Shown here in pieces: positions 22,904-34,625 of a stretch of DNA of 64,000 nt. The stretch covers positions 701,520-765,519 of the forward strand of contig NMRA01000159.1 of NCBI GenBank assembly GCA_002633005.1. The letters run 5' to 3'. Under the pieces are notes generated by a model. The model did no database searches and had not been told where the DNA came from. It saw only the letters and a list, made by a program, of their open reading frames with translations. The translations under genes and the position numbers were made by a program. The stretch is from Phoronis australis. Lineage: Eukaryota; Phoronida; Phoronidae. How positions within the stretch are numbered: position 1 is the first letter of the stretch; each line of letters starts with the position of its first letter.

Positions 22904-23094
22904 TTTCCTGCATTTCCAGTACCATTTCTTCATCATTTGTATTCATTGATGAGCAAGTAGCTTGTTTGTACAATCTTGCAAACAGGGAGAGCACGTGATG
23001 GAATACGCACACCTTTATTTCGTTTACGGCCTCTGGACACCACTGTAGTGGTGAAAAGTATTGGTAGTTTTCTCTTGCGGCCTAATTTGACTTT
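22904..23094 (-). CDS. Possible N-terminal exon(s) of KDZ-like gene
   Basis: After TTTCAG at 23095-23097 one frame gives KVKLGRKRKLPIL and SRGRKRNK, a strongly basic, nuclear-localisation-like stretch with donor AAAG|GTGTGC. A second frame ends MNTNDEEMVLEMQE plus one base before GTATAT at 22903, matching the phase of exon 22642 (two leading bases). The two frames cannot belong to one uninterrupted exon, so the exact structure is uncertain. Confidence 0.4.
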
Positions 23095-23881
23095 CTGAAA
23101 TGTATGAAGATTACATAAATGCACTTGAGCAGAAAAGATTTTTGCAACAAATATCAGATTCAGGGATTTTCCAAGCACTACACAATCCAAATTAACTGAA
23201 CAACTTTTCAAGGACACTTTTGTAGTTCCTCCGAATCAACAAATTTCATGTGACCATGTTTACCTAGTTTTCGGTTACTTCGATTTCAGAAGAAAGCAAA
23301 TGCTGTTCTTGAAAGAGTGATGGGGATGTTCATCTTACTCGGGTGGATATTTTTGCCTCTTGGGAATAATCTTGGGTAGATATTATAAATAACTGTAGTA
23401 TAGGCATGTAACAATGCATTGGGCATGACCAGGTTAGGTATAACTTGAAGTTTTGGATTTAAAGGGATCACTCGGTTACTAATTCTGGTTTGATCAGATA
23501 TATAGAATGTCTAGATTTCAATTGAAGTTCACATGTATGATTGTGTGGTACCCTCGCCATGACCAAAGTAGAATATATAATTTAGTAATTCCCAACCTGG
23601 GAATCGTTCATAGAGTCGAACTGTAAACAATAACCAGAAGTACTCTATGGGAAGATCATCCCTTTGCTAAATATGCTGATTGTAGTACATTGTCAAGATT
23701 ACCCTGATTACCCAGCCTGGGAAATCAGCCACCCAAATCTAGGAGCAATATCAAAATGTATATTACTTCTAGCCCAAATGAAACTGGAAATCGTGCTGTA
23801 ACTGTTGTGAAGCGTGACTTCCGGTTGTCACGACACGTACAGTCAGATAAAGCCTCTCTAAGTCGCTTACCAAGTGGCAAT

Positions 23882-23953
23882 TGCCTCTTGGCCGAATGGT
23901 TCAGATGCTTGACTGTTGCTCGTGCAACCCGGGTTCAAGTCCCGGTCATCACG
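23882..23953 (+). repeat. tRNA-like sequence (Ser/Leu-type head), copy 1
   Basis: ggccgaatggttcagatgc resembles the tRNA 5' half/A box of class II tRNAs. ccgggttcaagtcccgg is a perfect T-arm and B box, followed by tcatcacga. The anticodon arm is shortened, so it is a pseudo-tRNA or SINE head. A truncated copy follows at 23977-24031, another fragment is at 24572-24619. Confidence 0.65.
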
Positions 23954-23976
23954 AAATTTTCTACATTGGCTCCCAA

Positions 23977-24031
23977 CCCGAATGGTTTAGATGCTTCACT
24001 GTCGCTCGTGCAACCCGGGTTCAAGTCCCGG
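23977..24031 (+). repeat. tRNA-like sequence, copy 2, truncated by a MITE
   Basis: It repeats ccgaatggtttagatgcttc ... ccgggttcaagtcccgg and then stops exactly where the M1 MITE at 24032 begins. Confidence 0.6.
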
Positions 24032-24183
24032 CGTGCGTTCAGTAGACACTGGGACCTACGCTAGGACCTATCTAAAACCTAGTCAAAGTCACGTGTTCTC
24101 ATTTAAAATACACCACAATAACTCACGTAATCTCGCGAAGTCTTGCTTTTTAGCGAGGTCCTAGCGTTACTGAACGGGAGGCA
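24032..24183 (+). mobile_element. MITE, family M1, copy 2
   Basis: Same orientation and layout as 6764-6913: gcgttcagtagacactggga at the left, ctagcgttactgaacggga at the right, ~150 bp. It is inserted directly behind the T-arm of a tRNA-like unit. Confidence 0.8.
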
Positions 24184-24204
24184 GGTCTTACCCTCTCCAT
24201 CCGC

Positions 24205-24251
24205 CGCTCTTAATCTCAGGGTCGTGGGTTCATGCCCCACGTTGGGCGCCA
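24205..24251 (+). repeat. 3' half of tRNA-Lys(CTT) including CCA
   Basis: From the anticodon arm (ctcttaatctcag, anticodon CTT) through the variable loop, T-arm (gtgggttcatgccccac) and acceptor strand (gttgggcg), the sequence matches animal tRNA-Lys-CTT as I know it, with one change in the T-loop. It is followed by CCA. Nuclear tRNA genes do not encode CCA, so this looks like a copy of a mature tRNA fragment. The 5' half is missing. Confidence 0.65.
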
Positions 24252-24571
24252 ATGTAGAAAATTTGGTGGTGACCGGTGACCTGCCTCACTGCTGCGCTGG
24301 CCTTCTGCCGCGCGCGCCCTCTTTCGGCATCGAGAGACGACTGCTGTTCGTCTTGGAGACTGCCGACGTTGGCTGTCCGGCCCATATGCCGGTAATGGCC
24401 AATGAGGGCGCATCATGAATATTAATTAAGCGGCCCTGCGGCCGATACACATGTTTGGATGCAGAGTGGCATTCGATATCCAGACCACACACCTAAGCAG
24501 AACTATTGAGCTCGACCACGGACAACTAAGATGTAAGGTAAGACACCTTTAGGAATCACTACAAGATGAAG

Positions 24572-24619
24572 CCTTGACTGTCGCTCGTGCAACCCGGTTT
24601 CAAGTCCCGGTTATCACGA
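24572..24619 (+). repeat. tRNA-like sequence, copy 3, 3' part
   Basis: ttgactgtcgctcgtgcaac then ccggtttcaagtcccgg and ttatcacgaaattttctaca repeat the 3' part and downstream tail of the unit at 23882. Confidence 0.6.
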
Positions 24620-24639
24620 AATTTTCTACATAACCATTT

Positions 24640-27440
24640 CGGCATTTGGCCTATTGGCATAGTCCATTAGATGACTAGCAGAAGTTCAAATGATTTATTG
24701 GAAGAACGCCTACACCTACAGTCGAGACTCGACACCGACTGAATTTTGAGGCTTGGCTGAGGCTGACATTGAAATGACTGGATTGGCTATGTTGGCAGTT
24801 GTCAATTGCCGATTACTGGATTACACCTTTAACAAAATACATCGTGCGAAACATTAACTTACTACTACGGAAAACTCAATAAGTGCACTGCTTTAAAAAT
24901 ATACTCACTTCGCTCATTGTCTCTCAGACTGTGGAAGCCAAATTCCTTCCTTCTGATGATTTTAAAAATGTCCGCCCAATGACGTTCTCGTTTATCTCGC
25001 GAGATAGCATACAACATTCTGGCGTTCACTGTAACTGCGAGGCTGTGTGAAGCAGTAACAGTACCTGCTAGAGCGTTCTAGTTAGCAGTGCGTACTGGAC
25101 ACTCTTTCAGAGCGTAACTGCGCACATTTTTTTTGGTTTAAGCAAGTAACTGCGTAAGGAACGGGTGCCACCGTGTGCTTCGCAAATAAGGTTAGTGTAT
25201 CTTTCTGTGGCTTGGCTCTTTCTCTTCTCAATTCTAAGACATCCCCTCCTTAGTTTTCACTAATTTAAAAAATGGAATTATACTTATGAATCGAAAATAC
25301 CACTTAGTGGGAACATTTTGTGTATGCATGCCTTGTTTTTATCCGTCTTCAAGCTCATAAGAACGGGAGTTCGATGCCATTGTTAAATTTTTGTATATTT
25401 TGGAAAAATTGATGTCCTTTGCTTATATTGAAGGAGCATTATTTCAGAATTCGCTTCGGCTTATCTGGGTTCGCTTAAGTTTGGTTCGAGAAGTTTTTGA
25501 TGAAATGAAATAGAATTCTTAATAATTTTCCATTTTCACGCGATGTAATTGGTCTATTTTTGAGCCGAGTTTGGAGTAAAATTTGATGGACAGGGCCTAC
25601 AAAAATGGATGATCAGAAAACTACGTTGGCATACCCATTCCTGTCGCAAGTGTTCACCAAAACAGCGTTGAACGACACTCCATTCAAGCTCGTTTTCAAA
25701 TATAGTGAAAGTTGCGTGTGCCACTACCACCACCGCTTTTTAAAGCCGTTATCAACATGCCTTTTCATGATTTTATCAAACAGTGAACAATTTGGGTTCC
25801 TGGTCACTCCACTAAAACGCAAAACTGTTCACAGTCGACGTTTTGATTTAACCACAAAATCATTACAAAAACAAGGAAAATGCCATATTTTTATGCTTTT
25901 TGATTCTGTAATTGCCTCGAAACGTCGTCTGTGAATATTTTTGCGTCTGTCTTTTGTTTTGATTTTTTGACTTATAATGTTGCGCGGTTCTACACATTAT
26001 ATGGATTTGTCAATTACGTTGACTTCTACGTCTGCTAAACATGCGTGGTCCATATACATAGGGCACTGTTATCCACAGAACTAAGCCACAAGTACATGTA
26101 TATGAGCTTAAAATCGCTCGGTGATGATTATTCACAGCGTGTTCGCAGGCAGGAACAGGGTTAATCGAGCGTTGCGAGCGGATTAAAAAATGTTATCAAA
26201 AACACCGCCTTATCAAAGTGTAAAACTGCTTTTCGAAACACCACACGTTATCAAGAATTGAGGATCTCAGAAAATATCTCTAGAAAACAAATATTAACCA
26301 AATCGGAGTTAGAATCATAAAAGCGTGTTTGCGAACTTCAAAATTCTGTCATATGTCTTTGTGTGAGAATCAACGGTAGCGTAGGATTATATACTGCAGA
26401 CTTTCAAACAAAGGTGCTGGACTATCTTGTTACCTTTCTATATGTAAACGGCACATGTTGGTGCATTGAATTTGAATAGAAACGTTTTTTCAGTATCAAC
26501 AGAAGATTTTTATGAACCTGTTGACATTTAAGTGCGCTTTTAATAGTCCAGTTTGATATAATGTATTTTGTGGTGCAGGCATTTTAGCAGAATTCGTATG
26601 TAATTAGGTTTATCGGTTTAAAAATTACCAATTTAAACAAATTACATTCATTATGTTATTTTCGAACCTGTAGGCTTTTCATTAGCGCGAACCACGTTGT
26701 CCCTACAATAAAAGAGGCGTGATCACTTAACGGCCTGAGATGACCTACACACATGTAGTTATCTCATTACACCTAACCATAGATTATAGACAACTGTAGT
26801 CTATGATCTAACTCCCGTTTAGTTGATATTCCTGACGACACCGGTTTTCTGAGGCATGAGATCAATCTTTCTTTTGTTTATCGCCAGGCTCAGTCTTTTG
26901 TCCGATGTCACGAAGCAAACGTCAATTATCTCCACGCACTCTGATGGAATGCATTGATATAAACACACATCGACTCAAAATTTTGTAAACAACTAAAAAA
27001 CTCCAACGTTTTGGTCATTCTTATCGCATTTCCTCCACGAAATAGTGATTCTGCACTAACTTTTCAAGAGGAATTATATTTCAGAAACCAAATACGTTTA
27101 ATATACTACTTTCTGCCCTTGACATTCCCATTTATTTCTGACACTATTTTGTTGCCGCGAAGGTATTGTTAATTCGATAATTGCTCTCTACAAAGCAATG
27201 GGAGTTTAAATCAACTTTGGTGATATCAAGATATCACTGAACCGTCTAAAGCAATACTCCCAACTTAAAACGCTAATAACTTCATTTATTTGCAATTTCG
27301 AGCTTGGCCGCCCCCAATAATTGATCAATGGAAGTTTTGGGTGTTTGCAGTATGTGTTGCTTGCTTCTAATATTACGTTGTCCTCAAAACTTTATTAAAA
27401 GACTTGTTAAGTATTAAGTTTTAGCAGGCTGACTAGTGTA
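24640..27440. other. No gene recognised
   Basis: Unique-looking AT-rich sequence. The 25605-25934 + frame (110 codons, ATG start) has no family resemblance, no clear splice context and an ordinary composition; I treat it as unassigned. Confidence 0.45.
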
Positions 27441-27445
27441 CAAAC

Positions 27446-30400
27446 TAGAAAGATTATTGTCACGGCGTGACAATAACGGACTCTGCGCATGCGTATTACT
27501 GGAATTATTAAGGGAAGTTACTGACAGCAACCCGTTTACCAATATGAAAAGGAATTCTTTAAAATTGTAGGAGAAATTACATATTAATTTTTTGATGACC
27601 TTTCTACTAATTGACCTCTTCCGGTGCATTATGAGCCCCGATGAGGGAGTAATTGTTAACTCGATTAAAAGTGTGGTTAATGCTAATAACCACAGATGTT
27701 TTACTTTAAGCACTTCAGAATACAAGATGAATGAAGTGGTCAAACTTTCAGAAGAAAAGTGCGCCTAATGACCCCATGGGTGCACCAAATGACCTGAAAA
27801 TTTAGAATTCAAATTCAATCGCACTTAGTAAACAGATACGTAATTCTAAAGTCTCTAGTTCAAAATTTTAGTTTGCACTCAATGACCTTTGACCTATTTT
27901 TTCTGATTGGTTAGGCCTATTGCAAAGTAGGGAATTCAATTGGCATGTTGACTTACACCAGTGTGCTGAAATTGAAAAGAATTCTTTGAAAAACCTAAGA
28001 GATATAACATGTTGAACGTTACATGACCTTTGCACTAATTGACCTTATCCGGTGCATTTTAAGCATCTTTAGGAGAATTATTGCAAAGCCCATGGAAAAT
28101 GTGTTTAACGCTGAGAATCACAGTTGTCTAAAGGTTGACACATCAGAATACTTGCTGATTGAAAAGGTCAAATTTCCAGAAGAAAACTGCACCTAGTGAC
28201 CCCATGTTTGCACTAAAGGACCTGAAACTTTGGATTCCGAATTGATTTACCTGAGGCAATCACACCTGTCAATTTGAAGTGTCTAGCTCAAAATTTTAGT
28301 TTGCACCTAATGGCCTTTGACCTATTTCACCTGATTGGATGACCCAATTACTTAGGAAAGTATTTTTTAAATTGTCATGTTGTCTTACACCTGTGCACCG
28401 AATTTGAAAAAGAGCTTTAAAACTGAAGGAGGAGTAGCATTTTGAAAATTATATGACCTTTGCACCAAGCAACCTCTTCCGGTGCAATATGGAATATGAT
28501 TATATATCCAATCAAAATTTATATACTGCCAAAAGTCATATGCTGAAATTAAAGACCGTACATGCACCCAATTTGGAGTTATTAAGCCTCAAATTGGTCG
28601 GAAGAAGAATAAGAAAAAGAATAAGAAGAATAAGAATAAAATTGAAGAAAACCCAGGAACAACAGTACTCTGCGCTTACACGCGCAGAGTAACTAGAAAG
28701 ATTATTGTCACGGCGTGACAATAACGGACTCTGCGCGTGCGTATTACTGGAATTATTATGGGAAGTTACTGACAGCGACCCGTTTACCAATATGAACAGG
28801 AATTCTTTAAAATTGTAGGAGAAATTACATATTAATTTTTTATGACCTTTCCACTAATTGACCACTTCCGGTGCATTATGAGCGCCGATGAGGGAGTAAT
28901 TGTTAACTCGTTTAAAAGTGTGGTTAATGCAAAAAATCACAGATGTTTTACTTTAAGCACTTCAGAATACAAGATGAATGAAGTGGTCAAACTTTCAGAA
29001 GAAAAATGCACCTAATGACCCCATGAGTGCACCAAATGACCTGAAAATTTAGAATTCAAACTTAATCGCACTTAGTAAACAGATACCTAATTCTGAAATC
29101 TCTAGCTCAAAATTTTAGTTTGCACTCAATGACCTTTGACCTATTTTTTCTGATTGGTTAGGCCTATTGCGAAGTAGGGTATTCAAGTGGCATGTTGACT
29201 TACCCAAGTGTGCTGAAATTGAAAGGAATTCCTTGAAAAACGTAAGAGAAATAACATTTTAAACGTTACATGACCTTTCCACTAATGGACCCTATCCGGT
29301 GCATTATAAGCATATTTAGGAGAATTAATGCAAAGCCCATGAAAAATGTGTTTCATGCTGAGAATCACAGTTGTCTGACGGGTGACACATCAGAATACTT
29401 GCCGATTACATAGGTCAAATTTATATATAGAAAATGCACCTAATGACCCCATGTTTGCACTAAATGACCTGAAACTTTGGATTCCGAATTGAATTTCCTG
29501 TGCCAATCAGACCTGTTAATTTGAAGTGTCTAGCTCAAAATTTTAATTTGCACTCAATGACCTTTGACCTATTTTTTCTGATTGGTTAGGCCTATTGCGA
29601 AGTAAATTAGGGTATTCAATTGGCATGTTGACTTACCCAAGTGTGCTGAAATGGAAAGGAATTCCTTGAAAAACGTAAGAGAAATAACATTTTGAACGTT
29701 ACATGACCTTTGCACTAATTGACCCTATCCGGTGCATTATAAGCATCTTTAGGAGAATTAATGCAAAGCCCATCAAAAATGTGTTTAACGCTGAGAATCA
29801 CAGTTGTCTAACGGTTGACACATCATCTTTAGGAGAATTAATGCAAAGCCCATGAAAAATGTGTTTAACGCTGAGAATCACAGTTGTCTAAAGGTTGACA
29901 CATCAGAATACTTGCTGATTGAAAAGATCAAATTTTCAGTAGAAAAATGCACCTAATGACCCCATGTTTGCACTAAATGACCTGAAACTTTGGATTCCGT
30001 TTTGATTTACCTGTGGCAATCAGACTTGTCAATTTGAAGTGCCTAGCTCAAAATTTTAGTTTGCACCTAATGACCTTTGACCTATTTCACCTGATTGAAT
30101 GACCCGATTACTTAGAAAAGTAATTTTTTAAATTGTGATGTTGACTTATACCTGTGCACCGAATTTGAAAAAGATAGCTTTAAAACTGAAGGAGTAGCAT
30201 TTTGAAAATTACGTGACCTTTGCACCAAACGACCTCTTCCGGTGCAATATGGAATATGATTATATAACCAATTAAAATTTATATACTGTCAAAAGTCATA
30301 TGCTGAATTTAAAGACCGTACGTGCACCCAATTTGGAGTTATTAAGCCTCAAAGTTGGTCGGAAGAAGAATAAGAACAATAAGAATAAGAATAAGAATAA

Positions 30401-30530
30401 AATTGAAGAAAACCCAGGAACAACAGTACTCTGCGCTTACACGCGCAGAGTAATAATAATAAGAAGAAGAATAAAATTGAAGAAAACCCAGGAACAACAG
30501 TACTCTGCGCTCACACGCGCAGAGTAATGA
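27446..30530. repeat. Satellite array of ~430 bp monomers with higher-order structure
   Basis: Monomers recur at the landmark tgacctt(t/g)..actaa..gacc..tccggtgca at about 27597, 28022, 28452, 28842, 29269, 29702 and 30211 (spacings 425, 430, 390, 427, 433, 509). By sequence they sort as A, B, C, A, B, B, C, so the higher-order unit is A-B-C (~1.25 kb) with one extra B. The last spacing is enlarged by a ~73 bp internal duplication at 29752-29903. C-type monomers end in (aataag)n-like tracts and actctgcgc-hairpins. No coding function is indicated. Confidence 0.85.
27454..27476. repeat. 10-bp perfect hairpin in satellite (copy 1)
   Basis: ttattgtcac / gtgacaataa with a 3-base loop. The same hairpin recurs at 28702-28724 at the start of each A monomer. 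Confidence 0.9.
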
Positions 30531-31159
30531 GGTGACTGGAATAGTTGGATGAGTCGATCCAAGCGGGTATTCAAAGTAAATGAAAAAATTCGTGTCATGT
30601 AACCGATGCATTTGAGCTCTAATGTGACGTAAAACTTTCTATTCAAGATACGTTTAAAGCTGGAAGAAAACTGCAGAGATGTTGAGGAGGAATCTTAAAA
30701 CAGGACACAAGTAAGCTGAATGACATTGGTCACGTGCCACGCGGTGGTCCTGCAAGTCACGCAACCGGATGTTGTCGCAATAACCCACTTTTGTAGCAAG
30801 GGATAGGATTACTGTGAGAAACGAAGTGAAATTAGATTGAACTTTATTAGTGCATTTATCGTCATTATTTTGACATTTGTCACTTTTATTATAGAAATAA
30901 ATTGATTGATTGTGAAAAGCCTGAAGGGCCTTACAGATATTGTATAATAAGAGAAAATAAAACGGCATCCGGGATAAAGATTGGGAAAAGTACAGAGAAA
31001 AACGTAGAGATATTGTAGACAACGAGGTATGTGGCTGAATGAACTAGACCACGCTAAACTGAAACAAGGAAATAATGTCGAGTAGAGAGGAGTATGAATA
31101 TAGAGGTGGAAGCCGGAGGCTATACACAGAAAGGAGTATTGTAAAATAAATCCTAAGGG
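30531..31159. other. No gene recognised; possible LINE 3' end
   Basis: It lies downstream (minus strand) of the LINE remnant at 31160-31960 and may be its 3' untranslated region. No independent feature is recognised. Confidence 0.35.
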
Positions 31160-31960
31160 TTGGTACAAAAATAGTCAAGCAAATTGTCGTAAGCTGCCCT
31201 TGAGTTACTATGAGGCTGCATTTTGAGAAGTTTGAACCAATTCTTGATCACGGCAAGATAGTACTTAGTAAATAACGGCAACCGCCCACTGTCATGGGCG
31301 GCGCAGATAAAGCCCCATCAGCCCCCCTGTGGTGCACCACCTATAGACCATGTGCGGCGTTGCACTGAAAAAAGTCGGGCTATAGCCCCCCAGCCCCCTA
31401 TGGTGTGCTATGGCCCATGTCAGTATAGCATCGTTTTAGCATGAATTAGCTACACCCAACACACGCTTACAGAAATGAATATGCACTTGTTCCAATTAGT
31501 TGCATTCTTGAAAGACCTATATTTCGGCTCCATGTAGGTTAGATCATTTTATCAAAAATCTCAAAAGCCAACACGCAATTGAAACATAGTCAAGTTTCTT
31601 TGTAACTTACCGTGAACACAACACCAAGATACTTGTAACTGGAAACCACATCGAGATTTTTCACCTCCAAAATACCACCTCTCGCAATTTCTCAGGGGAC
31701 CTCCGTCTCTAAACACCATAACTTTGTTTTTTACTAAATTTACAGACATGCCCCATTCGTGGCAGAACTTATTTAAAGCACACCGTAGTTTTTGCAGTTT
31801 AACTGGATACTAAGCACACAAGGCCATATCATCGGCATATAACAATAATTTTACGTCAGAGACATTTTGACTTAGAAAAATATCATCGCTACTACTAGAG
31901 TGAATACATTCTACAAACTCATTCAAATACAATATTTGTTTACAATCTTCTCTTTGTACG
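31160..31960 (-). pseudogene. Non-LTR retrotransposon reverse transcriptase remnant
   Basis: On the minus strand near 31850, SDVKLLLYADDMALCA gives the reverse transcriptase Y-A-D-D catalytic motif. It is preceded by LYLNEFVECIHS and followed by KLRCALNKFCHEWGMSVN and KNKVMVFRDGG. Further on, at ~31270-31160, TKYYLAVIKNWFKLLKM is a typical post-RT segment. Stops, frame changes and a foreign ~160 bp CCCC-rich insert (31280-31440) interrupt it. Upstream of ~31960 the expected RT blocks are absent. Confidence 0.75.
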
Positions 31961-32683
31961 TTTTTTATTAGTCCCTTCAGGCTTATTCCTAATTCTTCTA
32001 TTCATTTTTGTTCCATTATTACGGGCATTCCTTTGTAGACGCCGGTGGCGTTTTCCCCCATCTTGCAGAGCCTTCTTCTACTTAAGTCATAATAAATTAT
32101 ATTTTTCGTAATCCTCTTCTTGTTTTACTCTGCAACATAGTTCGTTTCGTACCCCGGGCAAAACAGATAACGATAAACGAGGATTAACAAACTGTAGGTT
32201 TGCTGAAGGAGCAGATTAGAAATACCGTTGTCCGTGAAAATACCCATAGGGCGCCAGCGTAACCTTCATAAGTTTTAAATTAATTTTGAGCTCATTGTAT
32301 TGTATCTTAACGTAAATAAACATGTTACTCACTCCATCTTATAACTAACGTTTTCCCAAACCAGTGCGTCGTCCGTAGACTCATCTTGTCATAGATATTA
32401 GGCTGAAGCTGAATTTTAAGTGGATCCCAAGGTTAACTGAACACTAACAAAATCTAATTTGGGAATGTTGTGTGCTTGTTATGTGAATGGGTGTCCGGGT
32501 CCCAATTTTCCAATTTTCACAAAAATAAAGACTTGGGAAAAGTTCTGGGAGCTATGTTTAAAACGTAAAAAATGTTCAAATCCTAAAATTATACTTGTGT
32601 AACGGGGGCGGTGTCTACAGGGCACTCCCTGTTACACTTTAATGAAGAACAATAGTCTGAAGTTGTTCTACTTTGTTTTACAG
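31961..32683. other. No gene recognised; upstream of coding exon
   Basis: Ends in a pyrimidine-rich tract with ttttacag at 32676-32683, a good splice acceptor for the next exon. Any 5' UTR exon would lie here or farther upstream; none was identified. Confidence 0.4.
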
Positions 32684-32935
32684 AATTCTGCTCATGTGTC
32701 TAATAGTATGTTACGTCTCATACTATTACATAGCCCAGCACCGGGTATTGCTACCCAGTGACGTAGATGGGAGAAAAACGAACAAATCCTTTCTGTATTA
32801 TGTCCAGACAGCGTCCTGTATATCCAAGTACTATCTACAGCCAGACCTTTTTGGGGTTGCCTCTTTGTGTGACTGCGATGTTTTGGTACTCAGCCACAAG
32901 ACAGCATGTTTGCAAAATAATCTCACACATGTCAG
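32684..32935 (+). CDS. Membrane-anchor exon of glycosyltransferase-like gene, paralog 2
   Basis: The exon lies between a strong acceptor (ttttacag) and the donor GTCAG|GTGAGT. The first ATG at 32694 opens MCLIVCYVSYYYIA, a single hydrophobic segment typical of a type II signal anchor, followed by a stem and LCDCDVLVLSHKTACLQNN. The frame is also open upstream of this ATG to the acceptor (ILLM), so an earlier exon could supply the start. It ends THV plus two bases (AG), and the exon at 46622 begins with G, giving THV-R-YIFSNR in frame. No competing acceptor-exon of the right kind was found between. Pairing with the 46622 exon is inference from phase and sense. Confidence 0.6.
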
Positions 32936-33189
32936 GTGAGTTAGTCAAAATCACGGTTCTATCCAGCATGACGTCATGTTCAACGCGATTCTTCGCCTCG
33001 TCCCTTACGTCATCTGTCTGCATCATGGAGATATTGGTACAACCTTATATATGTTTTCTGCTGAGTTTATGTTCTCCTCCGCACAATGAATTTAGTCAGT
33101 GACACAGTCTGAAGCTATTGAAGACAACGAATAAGGCTGAAACAGTCGTTTATGCCCAGAGGTTTTTATCTCTCGTGACCTTTAGGTCA

Positions 33190-34625
33190 ATTCACGTTTT
33201 TGGGAATAAATTTCAGCGTCAATCTATCGGAGATTCCTGGTTTAAATTATTCTAGGAATATCAAAGAAATTCAAAACGGGCACCAACTCCTCTCGGCAAA
33301 ACTACTGTCATAAAATCACTGCTCTTACAAAATCAATTCTTTTTATGGCTTTGCCATCACCATCAAGATAAGAAGTTTATCTATTAGAACGTATGATTTT
33401 CGAATTTATTTGGGGTAAACCAAATAAAACCAAAAGGACCGAAATTGTTTAGAATTTCTCCCATGATGGATGCAAAATGATTGATATTGAATTTTCTTTA
33501 AAAATCTGAAATTATCCTGGTTTAGAAGATTATTAAATGGTCATGAGGAATTTTGTACACATCTGTTGTTGTTGCATGATCCTTTGAGAACGCGGAACTC
33601 TTTACTTTTTGGAGATGCGTTTTATAGCACTTATGCAAAAGACATTAAAAAATGTGTTTTGGTTTGAGGTCTTTACGTATGTAGCACAAACTATGTGTTT
33701 GTATGCTGATTACTTCCTTTACATTCCAATCTGGTATAAAAGCAACATATATGTATTAACAGATAACAATGTAATATGTTGTAGGCAATAGTTTTAAAAA
33801 AGGTATCATTCATGTTTGTAATTTGTTGGGTACTGAGGGAACATTTATGACTCATCAGTCCCTTTGCATTGGGCATGGCTTTTCTTTACCTTTCGTTTTG
33901 TTTTATGGTCTCAAGAAGGCAATTTGCAATTTGAAAAAAGGATCACAGGCAATGTCTTTTAATGTTAGTCTCTTTAATATGCCAGTTGTACTTGTAAGGT
34001 TAGCTAAAAACAAACATGTTCTTATTGAATTAAATCTATTTATACAAAGCCAAAGCGTGAATATCAGTGGGAAACTGACCTTGGTATTGATGCATCTCCT
34101 GATTGGTGGAGAAAAGCGTATACTTATTGATGCATCTCCTGATTGGTGAAGAAAGGTAGAATTTACTAGTGATACTAGATTGGGATGGTTTCTGGTTAGT
34201 TCCATACATCGTTAAAAATCAACAAACTGATATTTACATAAGACTGGAGATAAAGAATCAGATTTATGTCCATTTTGTAAAAAAGTACCAGAGGATATTA
34301 GTCATCTTTGTGTTGGAACTGTGATTTGACAAGGTCTTTCTGGATTTCACTTGATGAATGGATCATAAACAAAACCGGAAACTCGCTAGAGTTTTCAAAT
34401 TTAGATATATTTTCGGAAAGATTGAAGGACAAGACGTCATTAATCTTATTGTTTGTCTAGGAAAATTTCATATTGATTGACAGCGTCTTAAAAACACGAC
34501 TCCCAATTTGACATTCTTTAAAATGGAAGTCTTTGAGTATTTCAGAATTGAAAGATACTCGTTTTACAATAATCTAAAATTCGAGGATTTTAATAACAGA
34601 TGGGCCCCTATGGTACATCGATTTT
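33190..34625 (+). pseudogene. L1-like LINE, 3' half, decayed
   Basis: Across several frames the + strand reads TPLGKTTVIKSLLL, FEFIWGKPNKTKRTEIV, then near the end ESDLCPFCKKVPEDISHL. These are the post-RT landmarks of L1/Tx1-clade elements (LTPLG-IKSL, F-I-W-G-K-P, and the terminal Cys/His region). Many stops and frame changes, plus a 42-bp-class direct duplication (gatgcatctcctgattggtg at ~34088 and 34129), show decay. It lies in the proposed intron of the glycosyltransferase-like gene. Confidence 0.75.

Larger units (their letters stand above)
14249..23094 (-). other. KDZ-type transposase-like gene, partial, multi-exon
   Basis: Six minus-strand exons (22642-22392, 19388-19283, ~17484-17260, 16985-16854, 15165-14995, 14385-14249) together read as the N-terminal cysteine-cluster region and the start of the catalytic domain of a Kyakuja/Dileera/Zisupton (KDZ) transposase. 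A further N-terminal exon is possible near 23094-22904. Most joins are canonical GT-AG with compatible phase. The C-terminal catalytic part was not found, so the gene is truncated, rearranged or continues where I cannot see it. A palindromic element and a scaffold gap lie in the first recognised intron. It may be an intron-bearing transposon gene, a decayed copy or a domesticated derivative. Confidence 0.75.

Noticed and set aside
25605-25934. 110-codon plus frame with ATG
   Set aside because: No homologous pattern, splice context or conservation in the window; chance length for 64 kb of AT-rich DNA.
27446-30530. CRISPR-like or protein-coding repeat array
   Set aside because: Units are ~430 bp without short constant repeats and unique spacers, in a eukaryotic context; coding frames are broken.
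30654-31168. Two long overlapping minus-strand frames with hydrophobic content
   Set aside because: They lie in the presumed 3' region of a LINE remnant, have no ATG with support and no recognisable family.
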